This document shows positions 1 to 8,089 of a DNA stretch of 64,000 bases, in pieces. The stretch lies in the NCBI RefSeq assembly GCF_016865485.1, contig NZ_AP024452.1, forward strand, positions 6,160,501-6,224,500, written 5' to 3'. Made by a program: the position numbers and the translations under genes. This DNA is from Luteitalea sp. TBR-22. GTDB lineage: Bacteria > Acidobacteriota > Vicinamibacteria > Vicinamibacterales > Vicinamibacteraceae. Position 1 is the first letter of the stretch; each line of letters starts with the position of its first letter. Below the pieces are notes generated by a model. The model made no database searches. It had not been told where the DNA came from and saw only the letters and a program-made list of their open reading frames with translations.

Positions 1-560
1 TTGCCGCCGACCTGCTGGCACAGGCAGAGCACGACGTCGATGCGCGGGCCATCTTCCTCACGCCGTCGAAGCGGCTGGCCACGCAGGTCGCGAAGGCCAT
101 CGAGCGGCAGCTCGCGACGCCCGAGGCAGCCGCGACGCCCGCCGCGCAGGCACTGGCCCGCAACGGCGCCATCGTCGTCACCAAGAACGTCGCCGAAGCC
201 GCGGCGCTCGCCAACCGCATCGCGCCCGAGCACCTGGTGGTGGACACGCCCGAGATGGCGGCGATGATCCCCGTGGCGGCCTCGATCTTCATCGGCCCGT
301 GGACCGCGCAGGCGGCCGGCGACTACGCGATCGGATCGAACCACGTGCTGCCGACCAGCGGCGCGGCGCGCTTCCGCGGCGGCCTGCACGCGTGGGACTT
401 CGTGCGCGTGTCGAGCGTGCAGCAGCTGACGAAGGCCGGCGCGGCGCTGGTCGGTCCGACGGCCGCGACGCTGGCCGACGCGGAAGGCCTGAAGCTGCAC
501 GCCGCGTCGATTCGCGCGCGGCTCGGAATCGCGCCGAAGACGGGACGACGCGCGCGATGA
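1..560 (+). CDS. hisD: histidinol dehydrogenase, C-terminal part (5' end outside window)
   Basis: HisD oxidises L-histidinol to L-histidine in two NAD-dependent steps, the last reactions of histidine synthesis in the cytoplasm. Only about 185 C-terminal residues are visible, in frame 3. The IAPEHL motif, which carries the family's catalytic Glu-His pair, is present, as are GDYAIGSNHVLPT and the ARFRGGLHAWDF region that closes the active site. The stop codon (558-560) overlaps the hisC start (557-559), so the two are translationally coupled. It is the first visible gene of a his operon that continues to position 4626. Identity is secure from these motifs and from the following genes. Confidence 0.93.
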   Translation, partial: AADLLAQAEHDVDARAIFLTPSKRLATQVAKAIERQLATPEAAATPAAQALARNGAIVVTKNVAEAAALANRIAPEHLVVDTPEMAAMIPVAASIFIGPWTAQAAGDYAIGSNHVLPTSGAARFRGGLHAWDFVRVSSVQQLTKAGAALVGPTAATLADAEGLKLHAASIRARLGIAPKTGRRAR

Positions 561-1693
561 GCAGCACACCTGACGTCTACGCGTACGACCGCGCGGACGC
601 GCCTGCCGACGCGCTGCGGCTGCACCTGAACGAGCACACCGGCGGCTGCTCGCCGGCGGTGGTCGAGGCGATCGCCCGGGTGAGCCGCGAGACGATCGCG
701 AAGTACCCCGACTACACGCGCGTCACGCAGGCCGTCGCCGACCACCTCGACGTGCCGCCGGCGCGCGTCGTGCTCACCAACGGCCTCGACGAGGGGATCT
801 TCGCGGCGGCGCTGGCGCAACTGCGCGCCACCCCAGGTGTAGCTGCCGGGCTTGCCCGGCAGGCAGGAATCGGTCCGGACGCCGCGCGCGGGGCAAGCCC
901 CGCGCCTACGTCTGGTGATCTCTCCGAGGCCGTGATCATCGAACCCGCGTTCGGGATGTACGCCGACGCGGTGGAGGCGGTGGGCGGCACGGTGGTGCGG
1001 GTGATGCCGGGACCGGAGCTGTCGCTGGATCGCGAGGCCATCGCGGCCGCGGTGACGCCGCGCACGGGCGTGCTCTTCATCGCCTCGCCCGGCAACCCCA
1101 GCGGCATCTCGCTGACGCGCGACGAGGTGGCGTGGCTGTCGTCGATCCTGCCGCCGGGCGCGCTGTTGTTGCTCGACGAGGCGTACGTCGAGTTCGGCGG
1201 CGAGAGCGCGATCCCGCTGATCGACACGTACCCGAACATGGTGGTCGGCCGCACGTTCGCCAAGGCGTACGGCCTGGCCGGCATGCGCGTCGGGGCGCTC
1301 GTCGGCCGTGAGGACGTGATCACCCGGATGCGGCGCGTGCTGCCCCCGTACTCGCTCAACGTGTTCGTCGTTGCGGCGCTCGAGGCGGCGCTCGCCGACC
1401 GCGCGTACATGGACGACTACCGCGCCCAGGTGCGCGAGTCGCGCGCGCTGCTGTACGCAGCCTGCGATCGCTGGGGCCTGCCCTACGTGCGCAGCGAGGC
1501 CAACTTCGTGCTGGTGCGCGCCGGCAACCGTCGCCAGGCGCTGCTCGACGGGCTGCAGGCCCGCAACATCTACATCCGCGACCGCGACTCGCAGCCCGGC
1601 TGCCAGGGTTGCGTGCGCGTGACCACCGGGCTCGTCGCCCACACCCGGGCGTGCATCGACGCCATGGAGGAGATCCTGTGCGCAAGGGCGTGA
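557..1693 (+). CDS. hisC: histidinol-phosphate aminotransferase with a repeat-derived insertion
   Basis: HisC is a PLP-dependent fold-type I aminotransferase that converts imidazole acetol-phosphate to histidinol phosphate. The ATG overlaps the hisD stop. Family motifs are visible: LTNGLDEGI near residue 73-81, [18 protein letters not shown] and the PLP-lysine region [14 protein letters not shown]. At about residues 93-120 the protein carries an Ala/Gly/Pro-rich stretch absent from the normal fold, between AAALAQLR and [12 protein letters not shown]. The DNA there (837-910) is two palindromes bracketed by GTAG and CTAC, the same architecture as intergenic repeats elsewhere in this window. The insertion keeps the frame and falls before a core strand, so the enzyme is probably still functional with an exposed loop. 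The end overlaps the hisB start. Confidence 0.93.
   Translation: MSSTPDVYAYDRADAPADALRLHLNEHTGGCSPAVVEAIARVSRETIAKYPDYTRVTQAVADHLDVPPARVVLTNGLDEGIFAAALAQLRATPGVAAGLARQAGIGPDAARGASPAPTSGDLSEAVIIEPAFGMYADAVEAVGGTVVRVMPGPELSLDREAIAAAVTPRTGVLFIASPGNPSGISLTRDEVAWLSSILPPGALLLLDEAYVEFGGESAIPLIDTYPNMVVGRTFAKAYGLAGMRVGALVGREDVITRMRRVLPPYSLNVFVVAALEAALADRAYMDDYRAQVRESRALLYAACDRWGLPYVRSEANFVLVRAGNRRQALLDGLQARNIYIRDRDSQPGCQGCVRVTTGLVAHTRACIDAMEEILCARA
837..910 (+). repeat. GTAG...CTAC-bracketed double-palindrome repeat inside hisC
   Basis: Two adjacent hairpins (CTGCCGGGC-ttg-CCCGGCAG and GCGCGGGGC-aa-GCCCCGCGC) lie between a leading GTGTAG and a trailing CTACG. The same layout occurs between genes at 4642-4698, 30834-30898 and 48619-48687. 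Here it lies within an essential biosynthetic gene and is translated. Confidence 0.8.
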
Positions 1694-2265
1694 TCAAGCG
1701 GCACACCCGCGAGACGAAGATCGACATCAAGCTCGGCATCGAGGGCAAGGGTCGGTACGAGGTCACGACGGGCATCCGCTTCTTCGACCACATGCTCGAG
1801 CTGTTCACGCGGCACGGCGCCTTCGACATGACGCTGAAGGCCGACGGCGATCTCGACGTCGACCAGCACCACACCGTCGAGGACGTCGGCATCGCGCTCG
1901 GCGAGGCCTTCACGCAGGCACTGGGCAACAAGCTCGGCATCAACCGGGCCGGCTACTTCCTGATGCCGATGGACGAAACGCTGGCGATCGCCGCCGTCGA
2001 TCTCAGCGGACGCCCGCACGCCGTCGTCGATCTCGGCGTGAAGGTGCGGCTGGTCGGCGACCTGCAGGTGGAGCTGCTGCACGACTTCTTCGAGGGCTTC
2101 GCGCAGGGCGCCCGCGCCAACGTGCACGTGAAGGTGATGTACGGCCGCTCGAGCCACCACCGCATCGAGGCGGTGTTCAAGGCGTTCGCGCGCGCGATGC
2201 GCGTGGCGTGCGCGAAGGACAAGCAGCTGGCGCGCATGCTGCCCAGCACGAAGGGCCTGCTGTGA
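1678..2265 (+). CDS. hisB: imidazoleglycerol-phosphate dehydratase
   Basis: HisB removes water from imidazoleglycerol phosphate to give imidazole acetol phosphate, using two Mn ions bound by duplicated His-rich motifs. Both are seen: [10 protein letters not shown] and [16 protein letters not shown]. At 195 residues it is the monofunctional dehydratase, not the bifunctional enterobacterial form with a phosphatase domain. I chose the GTG at 1678, which lies a few bases after GGAGGAG and begins [15 protein letters not shown] as in the family. It overlaps the last 16 bases of hisC. An ATG at 1609 would add an unrelated Arg-rich leader. The stop overlaps the hisH GTG. Confidence 0.94.
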   Translation: MRKGVIKRHTRETKIDIKLGIEGKGRYEVTTGIRFFDHMLELFTRHGAFDMTLKADGDLDVDQHHTVEDVGIALGEAFTQALGNKLGINRAGYFLMPMDETLAIAAVDLSGRPHAVVDLGVKVRLVGDLQVELLHDFFEGFAQGARANVHVKVMYGRSSHHRIEAVFKAFARAMRVACAKDKQLARMLPSTKGLL

Positions 2266-3071
2266 TCGTCGCGCTCATCGACTACAAGGCCGGCAACCTG
2301 ACGTCGGTCCGCAAGGCGCTCACCTCGCTCGGCGCCGAGATCCTCACCCCGGAACTGCCGGAGGATCTCGATCGCGCCGACGCGATCATCGTGCCCGGCG
2401 TCGGCCATTTCGAGGCGACGGCGGCCCTCGACGCGAGCTGGCACCGCGCCATCAAGGCGCGCCTCGAGGCCGGCGTGCCGCTGCTCGGCATCTGCCTCGG
2501 GCAGCAGTGGCTGTTCGAGGGCAGCTCCGAGGCGCCAGACGTGCCGGGCCTCGGCGTGCTGAAGGGCCGCTGCGTGAAGCTCGATCCCACGCGCCAGAGG
2601 CCCTCCGGGGCGCGTGCCCTGAGCGAGCCCGACGCAGTCGCCCGAGTCGAAGGCCCGCCCCGAGATGCTGCCCCGGTGCCCGGTGCCCGGATACCGGTGC
2701 CCGGATCACTGAAGGTCCCCCACGTGGGGTGGAACGCGTTGAAGCAGACCGGGCGCCCGTCGCGGCTGCTCGCCGGCATCGAGGACGAGGCGCAGGCCTA
2801 CTTCACGCACTCCTACGTCGCGCCCGACAGCGACGCGACCGTCGCAGTGACGACGCACGGGGTGCCGTTCGCGAGCGTCGTCGAGGATGGCCTGGTGTTC
2901 GGCGCGCAGTTCCACCCGGAGAAGAGCGGCAACACGGGGTTGCGCATGCTGGAGAACTTCCTCGAGGTGGCCGGGGAGCGGCAGTCGGCAGTCGGCGGTC
3001 GGCAGTCCGCGACCCTCGACTCCGCGACTCCCGATTCCCGACTCCCGACTCCCGACAGGACCTCGTTCTGA
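2262..3071 (+). CDS. hisH: imidazole glycerol phosphate synthase glutaminase subunit, enlarged by repeats
   Basis: HisH is the class I glutamine amidotransferase that feeds ammonia to HisF. The catalytic Cys is C78 in [10 protein letters not shown] and the His/Glu pair is in AQFHPEKSG. The GTG start overlaps the hisB stop. The protein has 269 residues against roughly 200-215 usual for the family. The excess is in two places: about residues 111-149, where the DNA contains GTGCCCGG repeats (2671-2704), and the last 30 residues, coded by GGCAGTC/GACTCCC arrays (2982-3058). Both extras are low complexity. The catalytic residues are intact, so I infer an active enzyme with decorated loops. The stop (TGA) overlaps the hisF ATG by one base. 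Confidence 0.92.
   Translation: MIVALIDYKAGNLTSVRKALTSLGAEILTPELPEDLDRADAIIVPGVGHFEATAALDASWHRAIKARLEAGVPLLGICLGQQWLFEGSSEAPDVPGLGVLKGRCVKLDPTRQRPSGARALSEPDAVARVEGPPRDAAPVPGARIPVPGSLKVPHVGWNALKQTGRPSRLLAGIEDEAQAYFTHSYVAPDSDATVAVTTHGVPFASVVEDGLVFGAQFHPEKSGNTGLRMLENFLEVAGERQSAVGGRQSATLDSATPDSRLPTPDRTSF
2671..2704 (+). repeat. GTGCCCGG tandem repeat inside hisH
   Basis: Three units of CCCGGTGCCCGG type, the same unit as the intergenic array at 30770-30832 in reverse complement, lie in frame within hisH and encode a Pro/Val/Gly-rich loop. Confidence 0.75.
2982..3058 (+). repeat. GGCAGTC / CCCGACT array at the 3' end of hisH
   Basis: Units GCAGTCG(G) are followed by opposing CGACTCCC units, giving hairpin potential. 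The array is translated as the hisH C-terminal tail and lies directly before hisF. Confidence 0.75.
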
Positions 3072-3829
3072 TGTTATCCAAACGAATCATCGCGTGCCTC
3101 GACGTGCGCGACGGGCAGGTAGTCAAGGGCGTGAACTTCGAGGGGCTGCGCAACGCCGGCGACCCGGCGGAGCTCGCCAAGCGCTACAACGTCGAGGGGA
3201 TCGACGAGCTCGTGATCCTCGACGTGACGGCGACGCTCGAGAAGCGCCGCACGATGGCCCGCACGGTGGCCACCGTGGCGAAGGAGCTGTTCATCCCGCT
3301 CGCAGTGGGTGGTGGCATCGCGTCCGAGGAGGATGCGGCCGCGGCCGTCGAGGCGGGCGCCGACAAGGTGAGCATCAACAGCGCCGCCGTGTCGAACCCG
3401 GCGCTGATCACCGCGCTGGCGCGGCGCTACGGATCGCAGGCGGTGGTGGTGGCCATCGACGCCAAGCTCGAGGGCGATCGCTTCGGTGTCTACGTGCGCA
3501 GCGGCTCGACGCCGACGGGTCGCGATGCCGTCGAGTGGGCGCGAGAGGCCGCCGATCGCGGCGCCGGCGAGATCCTGCTCACATCCATCGACAAGGACGG
3601 CACGCGCAGCGGCTTCGACCTGCCGATGACCGCCGCCGTGTCGCAGGCGGTGAGCATCCCGGTGATCGCCTCGGGCGGTGCCGGCACGTTCGGCCACTTC
3701 TGCGACGTCTTCACCGACGGCTGCGCCGACGCGGCGCTGGCCGCCTCGGTGTTCCACTTCAGTGAACACGCCGTGAGCGAGCTCAAGGCGCACCTGCACG
3801 CGCAGGGGATTCCGGTGCGGCTTCGCTGA
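3071..3829 (+). CDS. hisF: imidazole glycerol phosphate synthase cyclase subunit
   Basis: HisF is the (beta/alpha)8 cyclase that joins PRFAR with HisH-derived ammonia to give IGP and AICAR. At 252 residues it has the normal length. The catalytic aspartates lie in [13 protein letters not shown] near the N-terminus and in [10 protein letters not shown]. The phosphate-binding AVGGGI and ASGGAG loops are present. The ATG shares one base with the hisH stop, which fits the two subunits being made in equal amounts. It precedes hisA here, the reverse of the common H-A-F order. Confidence 0.96.
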   Translation: MLSKRIIACLDVRDGQVVKGVNFEGLRNAGDPAELAKRYNVEGIDELVILDVTATLEKRRTMARTVATVAKELFIPLAVGGGIASEEDAAAAVEAGADKVSINSAAVSNPALITALARRYGSQAVVVAIDAKLEGDRFGVYVRSGSTPTGRDAVEWAREAADRGAGEILLTSIDKDGTRSGFDLPMTAAVSQAVSIPVIASGGAGTFGHFCDVFTDGCADAALAASVFHFSEHAVSELKAHLHAQGIPVRLR

Positions 3830-3896
3830 CCGTCGACCTGAAGGTCGACGGCTACGGACTACGACCGATACCCGCGACTCCCGTCTCCCGACTTGT
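3826..3896 (+). repeat. palindrome plus CCCGACT array between hisF and hisA
   Basis: An inverted repeat (ACCGTCGACC-tgaa-GGTCGACGG, then CTAC) is followed by CCCGCGACTCCCGTCTCCCGAC units. It fills most of the 107-base hisF-hisA gap and could attenuate or process the his transcript. Confidence 0.65.
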
Positions 3897-3936
3897 CTCG
3901 CCGAAGCCGTCAGGCGAAGGCGGATTCCCGAAACTC

Positions 3937-4626
3937 ATGCTGATTCCCGCTATCGACCTCCGCGACGGCCAGGTGGTGCAACTGGTCCAGGGCAAGCGCC
4001 TCGCGCTGGCCACCGACGACTGGCAATCCTGGGTGGACAAGTTCCGCCCGTTTCCCAAGGTGCAGCTCATCGACCTGGACGCCGCGATGGAGCGCGGCGC
4101 CAACGAGCCGTTGATGCGGAAGATCTGCGCCGAGAAGGCCTGCCGCGTCGGCGGCGGCATCCGCTCGATCGAGCGCGCGCAGCACGTGCTGTCGCTCGGC
4201 GCGACGCACGTGATCGTATCGTCGGCGCTGTTCAAGGGCGGGCAGATGGACCTGGACTTTGCGGCGCGGCTGGCCGACGCGGTCGGTCGTGAGCACGTGA
4301 TCGCCGCGGTGGACAGCTCGCAGGGCGTGGTGACCATCCGCGGGTGGCAGGAGCAGACGTCGGTCACGGCCGTCGAGGCAGCCAAAGCGCTCGAGCCGTT
4401 CTGCGACGAGTTCCTCTACACCAACGTCGACACGGAGGGCCTGATGCAGGGCATCCCCATGGATGCCGTGCGCGCCGTCCGCGAAGCGACCACCCGCCGC
4501 GTCGTCGCGGCGGGCGGCATCACCACGCAGGAAGAAATCGACCAGCTCGACGCGATGGGCGTCGACGCCGTGGTGGGCATGGCCATCTACACCGGCCGGC
4601 TCGCGCTGAAGCTGCCACCGGCTTGA
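3937..4626 (+). CDS. hisA: phosphoribosylformimino-5-aminoimidazole carboxamide ribotide isomerase
   Basis: HisA is the (beta/alpha)8 Amadori isomerase that converts ProFAR to PRFAR, the HisF substrate. It starts MLIPAIDLRDGQVVQL with the catalytic Asp, and the second catalytic Asp sits in TNVDTEGLMQG. The phosphate loops VGGGIRS and AAGGITT are clear. At 229 residues it is slightly shorter than the usual 240-250. It is the last gene of the cluster, set off from hisF by a 107-base repeat-bearing gap, and is followed by a strong palindrome at 4642-4698. I see no sign of a dual-function PriA, though sequence alone cannot exclude activity on the tryptophan intermediate. Confidence 0.93.
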   Translation: MLIPAIDLRDGQVVQLVQGKRLALATDDWQSWVDKFRPFPKVQLIDLDAAMERGANEPLMRKICAEKACRVGGGIRSIERAQHVLSLGATHVIVSSALFKGGQMDLDFAARLADAVGREHVIAAVDSSQGVVTIRGWQEQTSVTAVEAAKALEPFCDEFLYTNVDTEGLMQGIPMDAVRAVREATTRRVVAAGGITTQEEIDQLDAMGVDAVVGMAIYTGRLALKLPPA

Positions 4627-4641
4627 CGTGACCGTTCGTGC

Positions 4642-4698
4642 GTAGCTGCCGGCCTTGGCCGGCAGTCACCCGGACCGTCGGCCAAGGCCGACGGCTAC
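4642..4698 (+). terminator. double-palindrome element at the convergent end of hisA and a PEP-CTERM gene
   Basis: CTGCCGGCC-tt-GGCCGGCAG is followed by CGTCGGCC-aa-GGCCGACG, bracketed by GTAG and CTAC. It lies exactly between two convergent genes, so a bidirectional terminator is likely. The same element type recurs in the window. Confidence 0.65.
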
Positions 4699-4705
4699 AA
4701 CTTGC

Positions 4706-5347
4706 TCAGCGGGCGCGACGACGCGCCACGAACCCGGCGAGGGCGGCGCCGCCGAGCAGCAGCATGGATGTCGGTTCAGGGACGACGGGCGTGGTGTCTT
4801 CCACGTCCCACGTCCGTTCGGTCCCGTTGGTGAACGCGACCTGGAGGTACACCGGGCACGTACCGTTGCGTATCACGCAGCCGGAATCCGCCCCCCTGTC
4901 GAGGCTCTGGAAGACGCTGTTCTCGTCGAGGCCGTAGGACGTATCGATCGTCCTGCCTACCTTCAGCACCTGCGACGGGCTGGACATCTCGATGCTCCAG
5001 CCCACGAGCCGGCCGGTTGCGTCGGTGGTCACCTTGAACGAGCTCGACACAGTGTTCAGGTCGGTGAGCGTGTTGACGCCATCGAAGAAGCTGAACGACA
5101 GGGGCGTCACCGGCGTCCACGGCCCGAGGTTCGGCCCGAGCGCCGCCGCCATCGTGAAGGAACCCGTGACGCGGTCGGCCGTCGTGTAGGGGTCCGGCGC
5201 GACGCCAAGCCCGCTGATGGACGTGAACAGCGGGCCCGTGTAGGTGTAGATCACGGCGGCCTGAGCCGGGGCGGCGGAGAGCAGCGACAGCGCGAAGACG
5301 GCCAGGGCCAGGGGCGCGCCAGCGACCGCGCGGAGATGTGCAGACAT
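4706..5347 (-). CDS. PEP-CTERM sorting domain protein (paralogue 1)
   Basis: A 213-residue secreted protein. It has an N-terminal signal peptide ending AAPAQA and a beta-rich body starting VIYTYTGPLF. The C-terminal PEP-CTERM signal reads VPEPTSMLLLGGAALAGF followed by an Arg cluster. In PEP-CTERM/exosortase bacteria this signal directs export, cleavage by exosortase and attachment to the surface or exopolysaccharide. The body is shared with the gene at 7180-7833 (VIYTYTG, DRVTG, FSFFDGV), so the two are paralogues flanking a sulfatase. No exosortase is in the window. The function of the body is unknown. About 220 bases upstream (5348-5569) separate it from the divergent sulfatase and should hold both promoters. 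Confidence 0.85.
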   Translation of the reverse strand: MSAHLRAVAGAPLALAVFALSLLSAAPAQAAVIYTYTGPLFTSISGLGVAPDPYTTADRVTGSFTMAAALGPNLGPWTPVTPLSFSFFDGVNTLTDLNTVSSSFKVTTDATGRLVGWSIEMSSPSQVLKVGRTIDTSYGLDENSVFQSLDRGADSGCVIRNGTCPVYLQVAFTNGTERTWDVEDTTPVVPEPTSMLLLGGAALAGFVARRRAR

Positions 5348-5569
5348 CGAGAACCTCGGGAGCGAAGGTCACCTTGGAACCCCGTCATCGGGGCGCCGCG
5401 AGTCGAGATGGGTCGATGTGTGCACGTTCGATGCCGCCGCCAGACAGCGCGCCTTGTCGCGAATTCAGGAGGAGACGCCGCGTTCTACCGCAGGCGGGGG
5501 CCCTCAGGACTACCAAAGTCAACCGTTCGCGGGCATTTTGGTGGCTGAAGACTGATAGCCTTCAGCGCC

Positions 5570-7081
5570 ATGCGCCGTACCCCCGCTCGACTCGTCGCCC
5601 TGTGCGCAGGGCTCGGCCTGCTCCTGTCGGCCTGCGTGCTCTCGCTGACGCACACGCTGCCCGCCGTCGCCCACGCGCAGTTGGCGCCGCGCCCCAACGT
5701 CGTGCTGTTCATCGCCGACGACCTCGCGTGGGCCGACACCGGCGCCTACGGCAACCCGAAGGTCGGCACGCCGAACATCGATCGGCTGGCGCGCGAGGGC
5801 ATGAAGTTCACGCACGCGTTCGTGACCATCTCGTCGTGCAGCCCGAGCCGGGCCAGCATGATCACCGGCCGATACCCGCACGCCACCGACGCGGAGCAGT
5901 TGCACTGGCCGCTGCCGGCGGCGCAGGTGACGTTCGTCGAGAAGCTGAAGGCGGCCGGTTACTGGACGGGCGCTTCCGGCAAGTGGCACATGGGGGCGGC
6001 CATCAAGGACCGCTTCGACGTGGTGGATGACCCGGGCGAGGCCGGGTTCCAGACCGATCCGAAGACCGGCAAGATGCTGGCGGCCGACGACAGCGGCGCC
6101 GCCGGCTGGCTGCCGCTGCTGCGCCAGCGCCCGAAGGGCAAGCCGTTCTTCCTGTGGCTGGCCGCGCTCGACCCGCATCGCGACTACGCCGAGAACAGCA
6201 TCCCGCGTCCGCACCGACCCGCGGACGTGATCGTGCCGCCGCACCTGCCCGACACGCCGGAGGTGCGCGGCGAGCTGGCGCTGTACTACGACGAGATCGC
6301 GCGGCTCGACGACAACGTCGGCAAGGTGCTCGCCGAACTCGATCGGCAGGGCGTGGCCGACGACACGCTGATCCTGTTCATCAGCGACAACGGCCGGCCG
6401 TTCCCTGGCGCCAAGACGACGATGTACGACGAGGGGATTCGTACGCCGTTGCTTTCGCGTTGGCCGGCGCGTGTCGGGAAAGGTCGTGTGGCCAACGGCC
6501 TGGTGAGCAGCGTCGACCTCGCGCCGACCATCCTCGAGCTGGCCGGCGTGCCGGTCCCGCCCACGGTGCAGGGCCGGAGCTTTGCGCGGATGCTCGCCGA
6601 TCCGTCAGTGACGACGCGCGACGAGATGTTCGCGGAGAAGAACTGGCACGACTACGAGGACCGCGTGCGCGCGGTGCGCACCGACCGCTTCAAGTACATC
6701 CGCAACGAGTACGCCGACCTGGCGGGAACGCCGTCGGCCGACGCCGGGCGCAGTCCGTCGATGGACGCGATCCGCCGCCTGCACGCGAGCGGCGGGCTGA
6801 CGCCGCTGCAGGCGCGCATCTTCGTCGCACCGCGTCCAGCGGAGGAGTTGTACGACGTCGTTGCCGACCCGCAGGAGACCGTCAACCTGGCAAGCGACCC
6901 GCGCCACGCGGCGACGCTCGCGGACCTGCGAAGGAGGCTCGACACGTGGCAGCGCGACACCGGTGACGTGCGGCCTGCGTGCCGGACGCCCGACGAGTTC
7001 GATCGCGTCACCGGCAAGCCGCTGCCGGGACGGAAGCTGCCGCGCACGCCGAAGGCCGACGTCGTGTGCCCGCCTCGGTGA
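5570..7081 (+). CDS. secreted sulfatase (arylsulfatase/N-sulfatase type)
   Basis: A 503-residue alkaline-phosphatase superfamily sulfatase. The N-terminus is a signal peptide whose LLSAC could be a lipobox. The metal-binding start NVVLFIADDLAWADTGAYG is typical, and the formylglycine motif is C90-S-P-S-R followed by ASMITGRYP, so maturation by a formylglycine-generating enzyme is expected. Later motifs include SGKWHMG and LFISDNGRPFPGAKTTMYDEG. That motif order resembles heparan-N-sulfatase/arylsulfatase A-like enzymes of polysaccharide degraders. The substrate cannot be told. It is flanked by two PEP-CTERM paralogues and diverges from the first. It would act in the periplasm or at the cell surface. 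Confidence 0.9.
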   Translation: MRRTPARLVALCAGLGLLLSACVLSLTHTLPAVAHAQLAPRPNVVLFIADDLAWADTGAYGNPKVGTPNIDRLAREGMKFTHAFVTISSCSPSRASMITGRYPHATDAEQLHWPLPAAQVTFVEKLKAAGYWTGASGKWHMGAAIKDRFDVVDDPGEAGFQTDPKTGKMLAADDSGAAGWLPLLRQRPKGKPFFLWLAALDPHRDYAENSIPRPHRPADVIVPPHLPDTPEVRGELALYYDEIARLDDNVGKVLAELDRQGVADDTLILFISDNGRPFPGAKTTMYDEGIRTPLLSRWPARVGKGRVANGLVSSVDLAPTILELAGVPVPPTVQGRSFARMLADPSVTTRDEMFAEKNWHDYEDRVRAVRTDRFKYIRNEYADLAGTPSADAGRSPSMDAIRRLHASGGLTPLQARIFVAPRPAEELYDVVADPQETVNLASDPRHAATLADLRRRLDTWQRDTGDVRPACRTPDEFDRVTGKPLPGRKLPRTPKADVVCPPR

Positions 7082-7144
7082 CCGTCGCGCTCGCGGCGGC
7101 TACGGAAGGAAGCGCCTCACCGTCGGCCAGGGCCGACGGCTACA
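7081..7144 (+). terminator. palindromic repeats at the convergent end of the sulfatase
   Basis: Two copies of the ACCGTCG...CGGCTAC palindrome (CCGTCGGCC-ag-GGCCGACGG in the second) lie between the sulfatase stop and the convergent PEP-CTERM gene. A terminator role is inferred from position and symmetry. Confidence 0.6.
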
Positions 7145-7179
7145 CCGTCGTCAGCGGATGCGGCGGGCGACGCCTGCGG

Positions 7180-7833
7180 TCAGCGCGTGCGGGAGGCGCG
7201 GCGGCGGGCGGTGAATCCGGCGAGCGCCGCGCCGACGAGCACCAGTGACGTCGGCTCCGGCACCGCGACGTCTTCCTGCCGCCACTGGCCAGGGCCGCCC
7301 CCACTGGCTTCCTGGTAGTAGGCGCCGGCAACGCCGAGTGCACAGCCGAATGCCGACGATCCGACGCCGCACTGCGCGTGCGACACGCTGGTACCGAACA
7401 GGCCGCCGGTCCTGTTGAACGTCATCTTCCCCCAGGTGCCGCCGTCGGTCAGGGCTGCAAAGGCCTCCACCGTGACGAGCCATTCGACGATGGCCCCGTC
7501 GCCGTTGGTAGCCACCACGAACTGCGTGAGTGTGGCGTTGGTGTCGTCGATGCTCCCGACCCCGTCGAAGAACGAGAAGGCGGTCGGGGTAACGTTCTGG
7601 AAGGACAGGTTCGCCGCGAGCGGTGCCGCCAGCTCGATGGTGCCGGTCACGCGATCGTCAATCGTGTACAGGTCGGCGGGGGTCGCCTGCCCGCCCCCGC
7701 TCACGAACGCGTACGCGGCGCCCGTGTACGTGTAGATCACCGACGCGCGCGCGGGGGCAGCGGTGAGCAGGGTCGCGGCGAGCGCCATCGACGCGACGGG
7801 CGCGCTGGCGAGCAGGCGGAACAGAGCGGGCAT
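7180..7833 (-). CDS. PEP-CTERM sorting domain protein (paralogue 2)
   Basis: A 217-residue secreted protein with a signal peptide ending APARA. Its body is closely patterned on the product at 4706-5347: VIYTYTG at the mature N-terminus, DRVTGTIELAAPL, PTAFSFFDGVGSIDD. The C-terminal signal is VPEPTSLVLVGAALAGF plus basic residues. The family role (exosortase-dependent surface sorting) comes from the C-terminal motif; the function of the body is unknown. A tandem or dispersed duplication around the sulfatase is likely. The 256 bases between it and the next gene (7834-8089) show no other gene and probably hold divergent promoters. Confidence 0.85.
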   Translation of the reverse strand: MPALFRLLASAPVASMALAATLLTAAPARASVIYTYTGAAYAFVSGGGQATPADLYTIDDRVTGTIELAAPLAANLSFQNVTPTAFSFFDGVGSIDDTNATLTQFVVATNGDGAIVEWLVTVEAFAALTDGGTWGKMTFNRTGGLFGTSVSHAQCGVGSSAFGCALGVAGAYYQEASGGGPGQWRQEDVAVPEPTSLVLVGAALAGFTARRRASRTR

Positions 7834-8089
7834 GAATCACTCTCCCTGACCGATGCCACGCGCCGGGCGACATCGACCACCGAACCGAACAGGATGCCGA
7901 CCGGGCTCATGATCGAGCCGCGCCTAACCTTGGGTAGCAATCCTTGCGCCAGACTGCCCCACCGCTGTGGTGTGGGATGCGTGGCGTGTTCGCCTCAGGG
8001 CGGCACTCGCCGTCCCCATGGATGAGAACTAAAGTCGCCGAAGAGTCAGACTCCGGTGCGCTCCGGATTTCTTTGCTACGCTCCCCCGC

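Noticed and set aside
323-1642. Long minus-strand open frame opposite hisC
   Set aside because: It is antisense to a clear HisC with all motifs; its translation is His/Arg-rich low complexity typical of high-GC shadow frames.
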